Positions 34,605 through 43,140 of a stretch of DNA of 64,000 bases are shown in pieces. The position numbers were made by a program, and so were the translations under genes. The notes beneath the pieces were generated by a model, which had not been told where the DNA came from, ran no database searches, and worked only from the letters and a program-made list of their open reading frames with translations. The stretch's first letter is position 1, and each line of letters begins with the position of its first letter. The DNA is from Bacteroides sp. UBA7333 (GTDB taxonomy: Bacteria; Bacteroidota; Bacteroidia; Bacteroidales; Bacteroidaceae), in assembly GCA_002471195.1 (NCBI GenBank), contig DKPN01000032.1, positions 1 through 64,000 on the forward strand. The letters run 5' to 3'.

Positions 34605-37600
34605 TTATTGATTCAACTTTTCTAGTCGGCTATTGATCATAGAGGTGATGTCATCGTTGCCTTCGTAGTTTTGTTGCAAACTCAAAAGGTATTGGCGTGC
34701 ATCTACAGGTTTGCCAAGCGCCACATAAACATCTGATAAAAGTACAAAGCTACGTGCCAACCAATACATATGGGGTGTGCTTTGGTCGATGTAGGCAATC
34801 AGCTGTTTTTCGGCATCGTTATATTGCTTGTTGTTGTATGCCTGCTCTGCCAATAGATATTTGGCTTCGGCTCCATACACATTGCGTGTGTCTTTTGCCA
34901 AAAATCTTAAATCGTCGGTAGCATCGTTGTTCGCATTCAAATTTAAATAGGCTTTTGCACGATAATAATGAGCTTCGTTGCTTACCTCGGGCGAAAGTTT
35001 ATTTTCGTTGAGCAACATCGTAGCTGCATTGATGGTTTCAACATCATCGCTCAACACAAACGCAGAACGAAGCATTCCGGTAGTGGCCAAAATGCGTCGA
35101 TCGGGTTGCATGGTTTTGTCGCGAAGCAATTTATAGTTTTGCAATGCGTCTGCAAAGCGATGTTGGTTAAACAGTACCTCGGCACGCATCAACAGAGCTT
35201 CTTGTGCATACGGGCTATCGGGATATCTAAGAATAGCCTCTGTGTGACTAAGAACATTGTCGTAATCTTTTTGATCATTGGCAATGGTTCCCAAATAATA
35301 GTGAGCATTCAGTGTAAAAGCTCCATCAGGATAAGATTGCAAGTATTTGCCGAAACTTCCTTTGGCCTCTTCGGTACGACCGCGAAGATAAATTTTCTCG
35401 GCAGCCATGTAGGTTAATGAATCTTGCTCGGTAGCATCAAAACGGATATTGCCCGGCATGGCATTGGCCAAGGCTGCAAACTCGTCGATTTTATTCATAT
35501 CCACATAGATTGATTTCAGGTCGAGCATGGCCAAACGTGCCTCCTCACTGCCAGGATAGGTTTTAACTACATGTTTGTAGGCATTAATCGCCTTGTCATA
35601 GCTGCCAGCCTGATAGTGCAATAGCCCAATCTCGGCAGCTGCTTTTCGGCTGATAGGACTATTGGGGTACTTGCTCAATAGTTCATTAAACGAACTGATG
35701 GCTTGTGCGTTGTTATCCATCATTACATACGAGCGCCCCTTCTCGTAGAGTGCGTTCACCGCATATTGAGAGTTGGGATATTTGCCCATCAATCGGTTTA
35801 AAAGAGTGATTTTGCCCGAATAGTCTTTCTGCAATCCCGACACAAAAGCCATTTGATAGAATGCATAATCGCCGGCATTTGGATGAATTGTTTCTGATAG
35901 GGCATAATAATGTTTTGCATCATCAAACTGGCGACTTTGCAAATAAGTATCGGCAATACGATTGTTGGCATCGGCCAAAACCGGGTTGTTGCTCGTTTGT
36001 CCTACCATTTCGGCATACCTCAAGAAATGGGTTCTTGCCTCTGCATACCGTTTCTGATCGAAGGCCACATAGCCCAGATTATAATAGGCTTGCGCATTCA
36101 TCTCTCTGTTTGCTTGCTTGCTGTTTTGTAAAAACTGTTTAAAGCTTTGTTCAGCACCATTCAAATTGCCCAAACGGTATAGCGATTCGCCCTTCCAGTA
36201 CATGGCATCGGCCTTGATGGGTTGATTGTATTGCCCCGATGCAATCGATTGATTAAAGTAATCGACTGCCTGATTGAAGTTTGAATTGGCAAAAGCCTGT
36301 GTGCCCAGTTGGAACAATATCTTTTGTTTCGCTTCCACAATACGGCGATCGGGGTGTTTGATACGCTCAATCGACTTTAATGCTGCTTCATAGCTACGTG
36401 TGGTAAGGTAGGTTTCAACTAGATAGTTGCTTACCATATCTTTGTAGGGCGATTGTGGATAATCGTTTAAGAACTTTTCGAAAGCTACTACCGATTCGCC
36501 AAAGCCCGAATACGAAGATTCGTGAAGTGCCAAAGCATAGTTGTAGGCAGCTTGCTCTTTTACGTTAGGATCGAAATCCATGGCTGCTGCTTGTTCAAAA
36601 GCCATTCGTGCTTTGTTGCGCTCTGATAAATTGATATAGGCAAGTCCCATATGTAAATAGGCATTTTGTGCCAATTCATCGGTTGCTGTTGCGCTGCGTC
36701 CTAATGCTTCGGCAGCTTTCGAGTTAACACCCGTTTGATAATAGCTCATGCCCAACATGTAAAGTGCATTGCGGCGAGGCATCGCGATATGATCGGCATA
36801 ATACTCCAGTGCCTTGATGGCTGCGTCGTATTTGCGCATATAGTAGTCGGCCTCTCCCAATATGCGATACATCTCTACGGTATATTCATTGTTGCTATAA
36901 TGCGAAAGATAGTTTTGTGCCACTATCTCGGCCTTATCGTAATTGTGCTTCAATAAATAAATTTCGGCGATATAATAGGGTACAAGCTCTTGATATTTAT
37001 CATTGTCTTGCAATGAAAGAAATCCGTTTAACGCTTCGTCGTAGCGTTGCTGTGCATAGCGAATGTACGAAAGATAATAGGTGCAGTCGATAGCATATTT
37101 GGGGCTGGTGCCTTTGAGCATCTCAAACCATATGGCAGCCTCTTTTAGATTGCCTATTTCGAGAAAGCATACCGCTTGAAGATAGGTCATGAGGTCGCGT
37201 TCTTGATTGGGTAGCATATACAATTCGGATGAGTTGAACATGGCCAATGCGCGATTAAAATCGCGATGATAAAAATAACATGCCCCCATCATAGCGTATA
37301 TGCGATTGGCATAAGGCGAATCGGGATATACCTCGAGATAGTTTTCGAACAGTTGTAAGCATTTAGGGTTGCGTAGTTCGTATTGTGTACAAGCTAGCAT
37401 GTATTCGGCCTCTTCGCGCATGTTGCTTTGAGGCATCTCACTTACAAAGTTTTGCAATAGGCTATTGGCAACGGCGTAGTTCTGTTGCAAAAACATGTTT
37501 CTTCCCTCTTCATAAAGATTGTTGGGCGAGGTGATTTTGTCGATGTTTTGTGCTGATACTGTTATCGGTAGTGTACAGGCCATGGCACATATAAATCGCG

Positions 37601-37616
37601 AAATTCTTCTTTTCAT
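34605..37616 (-). CDS. large periplasmic TPR-repeat protein
   Basis: 1003 residues. Signal peptide (about 1-22, TLPITVSAQ) followed by tetratricopeptide repeats over nearly the whole length, e.g. YPDSPYANRIYAMMGACYFY, YPNSQYAVNALYEKGRSYVM, YPDSPYAQEALLMRAEVLFN. The YPxSxYAxxA phase resembles YbgF/BamD-type scaffolds. It probably works as an envelope scaffold with the barrel protein encoded 11 bp downstream. No enzyme domain is seen. Confidence 0.88.
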   Translation of the reverse strand: MKRRISRFICAMACTLPITVSAQNIDKITSPNNLYEEGRNMFLQQNYAVANSLLQNFVSEMPQSNMREEAEYMLACTQYELRNPKCLQLFENYLEVYPDSPYANRIYAMMGACYFYHRDFNRALAMFNSSELYMLPNQERDLMTYLQAVCFLEIGNLKEAAIWFEMLKGTSPKYAIDCTYYLSYIRYAQQRYDEALNGFLSLQDNDKYQELVPYYIAEIYLLKHNYDKAEIVAQNYLSHYSNNEYTVEMYRILGEADYYMRKYDAAIKALEYYADHIAMPRRNALYMLGMSYYQTGVNSKAAEALGRSATATDELAQNAYLHMGLAYINLSERNKARMAFEQAAAMDFDPNVKEQAAYNYALALHESSYSGFGESVVAFEKFLNDYPQSPYKDMVSNYLVETYLTTRSYEAALKSIERIKHPDRRIVEAKQKILFQLGTQAFANSNFNQAVDYFNQSIASGQYNQPIKADAMYWKGESLYRLGNLNGAEQSFKQFLQNSKQANREMNAQAYYNLGYVAFDQKRYAEARTHFLRYAEMVGQTSNNPVLADANNRIADTYLQSRQFDDAKHYYALSETIHPNAGDYAFYQMAFVSGLQKDYSGKITLLNRLMGKYPNSQYAVNALYEKGRSYVMMDNNAQAISSFNELLSKYPNSPISRKAAAEIGLLHYQAGSYDKAINAYKHVVKTYPGSEEARLAMLDLKSIYVDMNKIDEFAALANAMPGNIRFDATEQDSLTYMAAEKIYLRGRTEEAKGSFGKYLQSYPDGAFTLNAHYYLGTIANDQKDYDNVLSHTEAILRYPDSPYAQEALLMRAEVLFNQHRFADALQNYKLLRDKTMQPDRRILATTGMLRSAFVLSDDVETINAATMLLNENKLSPEVSNEAHYYRAKAYLNLNANNDATDDLRFLAKDTRNVYGAEAKYLLAEQAYNNKQYNDAEKQLIAYIDQSTPHMYWLARSFVLLSDVYVALGKPVDARQYLLSLQQNYEGNDDITSMINSRLEKLNQ

Positions 37617-37682
37617 ATTCGTTAGGGTGTTTTTACAAAAATACGATTATCTTATCTACTACTCTCATTTCTTGTATAAGAA

Positions 37683-38204
37683 TTATATTTCTTTTATAAA
37701 CTCTGTTAACGCTTTTCGGATCGATGCTAAACCGAATAGCGAAGGGTCGATTTGATGGAGTGGAACGTAAAAAAGCTCTTGGGCATCATCCTGTGCCACC
37801 GGTTCTTTATTGCCATCTATTTTGCATGCATAAAAAAGATCGAGGGTGTGTACTTCAAATCCTGAATACATGTAAAGATTGGGTAATGAAAAAAGATATC
37901 TAGTTTCGATCACGGTGAGTCCTGTTTCTTCTAGCACCTCGCGTGCTACCCCTTCTTCGCCGGTTTCGAAAGAATCGATAAAACCGCCCGGCAAGTCGAG
38001 TGTGCCTTTGGCGGGATCTTTGGCACGCCTACACACCAATAACTCCTCTTTTTCGTTGAAAATAAGGGCTACAGTGGCGGCAGATGGATTGAAATAATAG
38101 ACAAACCCACATGCCTCGCAACGTTTCGACTTTTCGTTGTTGATGATAAAGTGGTTTGATCCGCATTCGGGACAGTACATAAACTGATACAGAGGATGTT
38201 TCAT
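37683..38204 (-). CDS. Nudix hydrolase with N-terminal zinc ribbon
   Basis: 173 residues. A zinc ribbon (CPECG..CEACG, about 9-36) precedes a Nudix domain with a perfect box (GGFIDSFETGEEGVAREVLE followed by ETGL). The ribbon-plus-Nudix layout is shared with NADH pyrophosphatase-like enzymes, but the NudC SQPWPFP motif is absent, so the substrate is open. It lies 66 bp upstream of the TPR gene in the same direction and may share its transcript. Confidence 0.92.
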   Translation of the reverse strand: MKHPLYQFMYCPECGSNHFIINNEKSKRCEACGFVYYFNPSAATVALIFNEKEELLVCRRAKDPAKGTLDLPGGFIDSFETGEEGVAREVLEETGLTVIETRYLFSLPNLYMYSGFEVHTLDLFYACKIDGNKEPVAQDDAQELFYVPLHQIDPSLFGLASIRKALTEFIKEI

Positions 38205-38316
38205 TGTTGTTTAATCTCGTTTCTGCAAATGTATAAAAAGATGTTCAATAATAGATAGTTTACCATTTATATCGTTAACTTTGTAACAAGCGGTATGCCC
38301 CAATTGTTGACAACGT

Positions 38317-38382
38317 GCTACTTGTTTGGTGGGTGTGCGGAGTTACCACGGTAAATCAGTGGAATTAGCACGGTGGTTGTGC
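38317..38382 (+). repeat. array of 22-bp tandem repeats (family A)
   Basis: GGAGTTACCACGGT (38339-38352) and GGAATTAGCACGGT (38361-38374) are exactly 22 bp apart. A weaker preceding unit ends in GGTGGGTGTGC at 38338, in register 44 bp before GGTGGTTGTGC at 38382. Lies in the divergent gap between the Nudix and inositol-phosphatase genes. Confidence 0.7.
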
Positions 38383-38477
38383 ACATCTACCCCGCCTCGT
38401 TTTAACACGGGTTGTGTGTGGTGAATATTGCGTTGGATGCTGTTTATGTAGTTATCTTCAAAATCTTATAAAATACG

Positions 38478-39278
38478 ATGCATTTAGAACGATTAACAGA
38501 GAAAATTTGTGCCATAGCACGTAGTTGTGGTGCTTTTCTTCGTGAAGAGCGCAACGCCTTTTCGCGCGATAGTGTAGAGAGTAAGCAAGCGCACGATTAT
38601 GTATCGTACGTAGATAAGGAATCGGAAAAACGGCTGGTCAAAGCGCTCTCTGAAATATTGCCCGAAGCCGGTTTTATTGCCGAAGAGGGTACTGCCTCTT
38701 ATCATGGCGAAATGTATTGTTGGGTGATCGATCCGCTCGATGGCACTACCAACTACATACATGATAATGCCCCCTATTGTGTGAGTATTGCTTTGCATCG
38801 GGGAACAGAAATGCTGATAGGTGTGGTATATGAGGTGTGTCGAGATGAGTGCTTTTATGCTTGGAAAGGTGGAGGCGCATGGCTAAACGGTTACTCCATC
38901 AATGTATCGGATGTAGATCGGTTAGATGATGCTTTTGTGTTTTGCGAGCTTCCTTATAATGCTGATGCATATCAATCGACAGCTCTCTATCTGATAAAGC
39001 ATCTTTATGGCAAAATAGGGGGCATCCGAATGAATGGATCGGCTGCCGCAGCCATTTGTTATGTTGCAGCAGGACGTTTCGAGGCATGGGCCGAAGCCTT
39101 TATTGGGCATTGGGATTATGCTGCCGCTGCTCTTATTGTGATTGAGGCGGGTGGACGAGTGACCGATTTTTATGGGAGTGTCGATTTTATTGGTGGACAT
39201 CATATCATTGCCAGCAATGCAAAGCTGCATCACTTGTTTACCGATTTGTTGCCGGAGGCTCTTCCAAAAGGAATGTGA
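38478..39278 (+). CDS. inositol monophosphatase family protein
   Basis: 266 residues, full length. Metal-site motifs are intact: IAEEGT (about 68-73), VIDPLDGTTNYIH (about 88-100) and the C-terminal WDYAAAALIVIEAGGRVTD. The family includes inositol-1-phosphatase, 3'(2'),5'-bisphosphate nucleotidase (CysQ) and fructose bisphosphatase-like enzymes; the substrate is not fixed by these motifs. The ComF gene follows after 21 bp. Confidence 0.93.
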   Translation: MHLERLTEKICAIARSCGAFLREERNAFSRDSVESKQAHDYVSYVDKESEKRLVKALSEILPEAGFIAEEGTASYHGEMYCWVIDPLDGTTNYIHDNAPYCVSIALHRGTEMLIGVVYEVCRDECFYAWKGGGAWLNGYSINVSDVDRLDDAFVFCELPYNADAYQSTALYLIKHLYGKIGGIRMNGSAAAAICYVAAGRFEAWAEAFIGHWDYAAAALIVIEAGGRVTDFYGSVDFIGGHHIIASNAKLHHLFTDLLPEALPKGM

Positions 39279-39299
39279 TGAACTAGATCTGTTAATACG

Positions 39300-39995
39300 A
39301 TGAAGTGGCGCCGGTGGTTTGATGCATTTGTCATGCTTTTTTATCCAAAAGTGTGTTTGGTATGTGCGATGCCGCTTCGCGCTTCTGAAGAGTGTCTATG
39401 TGTGAAATGTCAAATCGAAATGCCTCGTACCAATCTGCATTTAAAGAAAGACAATGAAGCCGAGCAACTTTTTTGGGGAAAGCTTGAAATAGAACGTGTC
39501 TCTGCTTATTTCTATTATCGCCGGGGAAGCGATTATCGTGAAATCATTCATCAGTTAAAATATAAAGGTAGGCAAGAGGTAGGGCGGATGATGGGGCGTT
39601 GTATGGCGGCCGAGTTGAGTGATGTCGGTTTTTTTTCGGAAATCGATTTGATCATTCCCATTCCCTTGCATGCAAAGAAAAAAAGTAGTCGAGGTTATAA
39701 TCAAAGTGAGTGCATTGCCGAGGGTATTTCGGCATTTACCGGAATCTGTGTAGATGCTACATCTGTGTCGCGACAAAAGTATACTGCTACACAGACTCGT
39801 AAATCTGTATATGAACGATGGGCAAACGTAGATGGTATTTTTGAATTGAGTAATTCCGAAAAATTTGTAGGTAAACACATCTTATTGGTAGATGATGTAT
39901 TGACTACCGGAGCTACTTGCGCTGCATGTGCCGCTGTATTTGCCAACACACCCGATATAAAATTGAGTGTACTTACTTTGGCGATGGCTAAATAG
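39300..39995 (+). CDS. comF: ComF-family phosphoribosyltransferase-like protein
   Basis: 231 residues. An N-terminal four-Cys zinc finger (CLVCAMP..CLCVKC, about 20-38) and a C-terminal type I phosphoribosyltransferase domain with the PRPP motif ILLVDDVLTTGATCAAC are the ComF layout. It is needed for DNA uptake during transformation in several bacteria; the reaction is unknown. It is cotranscribed with the inositol-phosphatase-like gene and ends at a shared hairpin. Confidence 0.92.
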   Translation: MKWRRWFDAFVMLFYPKVCLVCAMPLRASEECLCVKCQIEMPRTNLHLKKDNEAEQLFWGKLEIERVSAYFYYRRGSDYREIIHQLKYKGRQEVGRMMGRCMAAELSDVGFFSEIDLIIPIPLHAKKKSSRGYNQSECIAEGISAFTGICVDATSVSRQKYTATQTRKSVYERWANVDGIFELSNSEKFVGKHILLVDDVLTTGATCAACAAVFANTPDIKLSVLTLAMAK

Positions 39996-40011
39996 TAGGG
40001 GGTATAACAAA

Positions 40012-40039
40012 AAAAGGTCCGCATGATGCGAACCTTTTT
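40012..40039. terminator. bidirectional terminator between comF and the tRNAs
   Basis: AAAGGTCCGCAT/ATGCGAACCTTT with one mismatch and a short loop, T-rich on both sides. Confidence 0.8.
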
Positions 40040-40040
40040 G

Positions 40041-40114
40041 CTCTTCCTCTTGGACTTGAACCAAGGACCCTCTGATTAACAGTCAGATGCTCTAACCGAC
40101 TGAGCTAAGGAAGA
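40041..40114 (-). tRNA. tRNA-Asn (anticodon GTT)
   Basis: 74 nt. Acceptor stem TCTTCCT/AGGAAGA, discriminator G, D arm AGCTCAGTCGG, anticodon loop CTGTTAA (GTT), T loop TTCAAGT. The CCA end is not encoded. It is identical to the copy 93 bp upstream. Confidence 0.97.
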
Positions 40115-40133
40115 ATGTACATTTGAGCTTTTG

Positions 40134-40207
40134 CTCTTCCTCTTGGACTTGAACCAAGGACCCTCTGATTAACAGTCAGATGCTCTAACCGACTGAGCTA
40201 AGGAAGA
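40134..40207 (-). tRNA. tRNA-Asn (anticodon GTT), second identical copy
   Basis: Same 74 nt as the gene at 40041-40114, separated from it by 19 bp. It is the first of the pair in the minus direction; both end at the hairpin at 40012-40039. Confidence 0.97.
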
Positions 40208-40261
40208 ATGTTTTTTTCTCAAATGCGTTGCAAAAGTAATAGGTTTTTTTGAATTATGCAA

Positions 40262-40269
40262 TATCTTTG
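40262..40269 (+). promoter_or_regulatory. -7 box of the PfkB gene
   Basis: TATCTTTG, 18 bp before the ATG at 40287. Confidence 0.55.
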
Positions 40270-40286
40270 CAAAAAAAAATATCAAA

Positions 40287-41273
40287 ATGGATAAAATATT
40301 AGGTTTAGGCAATGCCTTAGTAGATGTACTGGTAACTTTAAAAGACGATACTCTTTTGACAGAGTTGGGATTACCCAAAGGAGGTATGCAATTGATAGAT
40401 GATGTTAAGTTTCAAGATATTAACTCTCGTTTTGCAGGTATGAAAACCCACTTGGCAACCGGCGGATCGGCCGCAAATACCATGATGGGATTGGCTTGTT
40501 TGGGGGCTGCAACAGGATTTATAGGAAAAATAGGAAAAGATGAATTTGGTGATTTTTTTCGTGAGAATTTGAAAAAAAATGGCATCGAAGACAAACTTTT
40601 GCTCTCTGATTTGCCTTCGGGAGTTGCTTCAACTTTTATTTCACCGGGTGGCGAACGCACTTTTGGTACCTATTTGGGTGCTGCTTCCACTTTAAAAGCC
40701 GACGATTTAGTGCCCGATATGTTTAAAGGTTACTCTTATTTATATATTGAAGGCTACATGGTGCAAGATCATGAGATGATTCTTCGTGCAATTCAACTCG
40801 GAAAAGAGGCTGGTTTGCAAATTTGTCTCGACTTAGCTAGTTATAATATTGTTGAGGCCGATAAAGAGTTTTTTACATTATTAGTAAATAAATACGTCGA
40901 TATTGTATTTGCTAATGAAGAAGAGGCGAAAGCTTTTACGGGACATGCACCTGAAGGCGCACTCGAAACCATTGGAAAACAATGTAGCATTGCTATTGTA
41001 AAGGTAGGAGCGCAAGGTTCGATTATACGTAAAGGAACCGAAGATATGCAGGTTGATGCTTTGTTGGTTAAAAATGTGGCCGACACGACAGGTGCCGGAG
41101 ATTATTATGCAGCTGGTTTTCTTTATGGTTTAACTTGCGGTTACTCATTAGATAAATGTGCTACTATAGGCTCTATTTTATCAGCCAATGTGATTCAAGT
41201 GATAGGAACTACCATTTCTTCTCGTACTTGGGACGAAATAAAGTTAAAAATTAACGAAGTAGTTTCAGAATAA
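40287..41273 (+). CDS. PfkB-family carbohydrate/nucleoside kinase (adenosine-kinase-like)
   Basis: 328 residues. PfkB signature 1 region (GGSAANTMMGLACLGAATGFIG) and signature 2 with the catalytic Asp (DTTGAGDYYAAGF) are intact. The overall length and N-terminus (ILGLGNALVDVLVTL) resemble adenosine-kinase-like members, but sugar kinases share this fold. The S41 protease gene follows after 44 bp in the same direction. Confidence 0.92.
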   Translation: MDKILGLGNALVDVLVTLKDDTLLTELGLPKGGMQLIDDVKFQDINSRFAGMKTHLATGGSAANTMMGLACLGAATGFIGKIGKDEFGDFFRENLKKNGIEDKLLLSDLPSGVASTFISPGGERTFGTYLGAASTLKADDLVPDMFKGYSYLYIEGYMVQDHEMILRAIQLGKEAGLQICLDLASYNIVEADKEFFTLLVNKYVDIVFANEEEAKAFTGHAPEGALETIGKQCSIAIVKVGAQGSIIRKGTEDMQVDALLVKNVADTTGAGDYYAAGFLYGLTCGYSLDKCATIGSILSANVIQVIGTTISSRTWDEIKLKINEVVSE

Positions 41274-41317
41274 GAAGATATCTGCTACATTTACTTTTCT
41301 TATTAACTGAATAGAAT

Positions 41318-43033
41318 ATGAAAAAATACATCAACAAACGCTTTGGTCTTGTTATTTTGGCTGTGATATCGGCAGTAGTCTTCTTTAGTTTTAAAAAAGG
41401 CGATGATAAAGTATTTCAGGTAGCTAAAAATTTGGATATCTTTAATGCTATTGTAAAAGAGCTCGATCTTTTTTATGTAGATAGTATTGATGCCAATAAA
41501 ACCATTCGCGAAGGAATTGACAATATGCTTTATGGACTTGACCCCTATACGGTTTACTATCCTGAAGATAATAAGAGTGAATTGGAACAGATGATCAAAG
41601 GATCGTTTGGTGGTATTGGCTCTATTATTATGTACAATCCTAAAATGAAACGCTCTCTTATTTCCGAACCATTTGCAGACACTCCTGCTGCCAAAGCCGG
41701 ATTGCGAGCTGGCGATGTTTTGGTCAGTATCGACGGTAAAGACTTGACCGGAAAGAATAATCAAGAGGTAAGCGAGATGTTGCGTGGACAAGTGGGCACA
41801 CAGGTGAAAATCAAAATTGATCGTCCTACGGCGGACGGCGGTTTTCAACCCATGGAGTTCGACTTGGTGCGTCAGTCTATTCAGACCAAACCGATTCCAT
41901 ATGCCACTATTATGCAAGATAGCATTGGTTATATCAATCTAAGCACGTTCTCAGGAAATCCTTCAAAAGAGTTTAAAAAGGCTTTTCAGGATTTAAAGAA
42001 GAAAGGGGCTACTTCATTGATTATCGATTTGCGTGATAATGGTGGTGGATTATTGGATGAGTCGGTTGAAATAGCGAATCTATTTGTGCCACGTGGCAAA
42101 ACGATTGTAACGACGAAAGGTAAAATTAAGCAAGCAAGCAATACTTACAAAACATTGCGCGAGCCACTCGATACAGAAATACCTATCGCTGTATTGGTAA
42201 ATGGTGGAACGGCTTCTTCGTCCGAAATTTTGTCGGGCGCATTGCAGGACCTCGATCGTGCTGTTATTATTGGCAATCGTACTTTCGGCAAAGGGTTGGT
42301 ACAAGTGCCGCGTTCGCTTCCTTACGGAGGAACATTGAAATTGACAACGTCGAAATATTATATTCCAAGTGGTCGCTGTGTGCAGGCCATTGACTATGCG
42401 CATCGCAACGAAGATGGTAGTGTGGCACGTATTCCCGATAGTTTGACTACTGTGTTTCATACAGCTGCCGGTCGTGAAGTTCGCGATGGAGGTGGTGTAA
42501 TGCCCGATATCGAACTGAAACAAGAACGTTTGCCTAATATTCTTTTCTATTTGCTACGCGATAATTTAATGTTCGATTATGCTACCGATTTTGTGCTGAA
42601 AAACCCTTCTATTGCACCTGCACAAGACTTTGTGTTGAGTGAAGCCGACTATAACGATTTTAAGGCAAAAGTAAAAGCTGCCGACTTTAAATATGATCAG
42701 CAAAGCGAAAAACTGCTGAAAACCTTAAAAGAAGCGGCCGAGTTTGAAGGCTATCTTTCGGAATCGTCTGAAGAGTTTGCACAGTTGGAAAAGAAGTTGT
42801 CGCACGATTTGGATCGAGATTTAGATTATTTCTCGAAAGATATCCGTAAAATGATTTCACAAGAAATTATTAAGCGCTATTACTTCCAAGAGGGGGGTAT
42901 TATCGAACAATTGAAAGATGATAATGGATTGAATGAAGCGATTCGCATTTTAACTTCGCCACAAGAGTACAAAGCTAAACTAACGGTTGCTCCAAAAGCT
43001 GAAACCACTGTTGATAAGAAAAGTAAGAAGTAG
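41318..43033 (+). CDS. S41 family C-terminal processing protease
   Basis: 571 residues. An N-terminal anchor helix (about 8-24) places the body in the periplasm. A PDZ domain (about 95-175: AAKAGLRAGDVLVSIDGKDL) precedes the S41 catalytic core with the Ser in NGGTASSSEILSG (about 300) and the Lys in NRTFGKGLVQV. The last 190 residues are helical and charged. Such Prc/CtpA-like proteases trim or degrade envelope proteins. Confidence 0.95.
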   Translation: MKKYINKRFGLVILAVISAVVFFSFKKGDDKVFQVAKNLDIFNAIVKELDLFYVDSIDANKTIREGIDNMLYGLDPYTVYYPEDNKSELEQMIKGSFGGIGSIIMYNPKMKRSLISEPFADTPAAKAGLRAGDVLVSIDGKDLTGKNNQEVSEMLRGQVGTQVKIKIDRPTADGGFQPMEFDLVRQSIQTKPIPYATIMQDSIGYINLSTFSGNPSKEFKKAFQDLKKKGATSLIIDLRDNGGGLLDESVEIANLFVPRGKTIVTTKGKIKQASNTYKTLREPLDTEIPIAVLVNGGTASSSEILSGALQDLDRAVIIGNRTFGKGLVQVPRSLPYGGTLKLTTSKYYIPSGRCVQAIDYAHRNEDGSVARIPDSLTTVFHTAAGREVRDGGGVMPDIELKQERLPNILFYLLRDNLMFDYATDFVLKNPSIAPAQDFVLSEADYNDFKAKVKAADFKYDQQSEKLLKTLKEAAEFEGYLSESSEEFAQLEKKLSHDLDRDLDYFSKDIRKMISQEIIKRYYFQEGGIIEQLKDDNGLNEAIRILTSPQEYKAKLTVAPKAETTVDKKSKK

Positions 43034-43065
43034 TATTTTAAGTTCAAAACAGAACGATATCGCAT

Positions 43066-43119
43066 AAAAAAACAAATCCCCGAAAACGATACGCATTGTT
43101 TTCGGGGATTTGTTTTTTT
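43066..43119. terminator. bidirectional terminator between the S41 protease and ispG
   Basis: A perfect 22-bp stem (left arm 43066-43087, right arm 43098-43119, core AATCCCCGAAAAC) with A and T runs as outer ends. Confidence 0.95.
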
Positions 43120-43140
43120 AAACTTCGCTCATTTGTATAA

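Noticed and set aside
40041..40207. tRNA-adjacent integration site (att)
   Set aside because: The second copy is a complete identical tRNA with its own spacer, not a partial 3' end, and no integrase lies nearby.
41303..41917. 204-residue minus-strand ORF inside the S41 protease gene
   Set aside because: Antisense shadow; no recognisable protein and no upstream signals.
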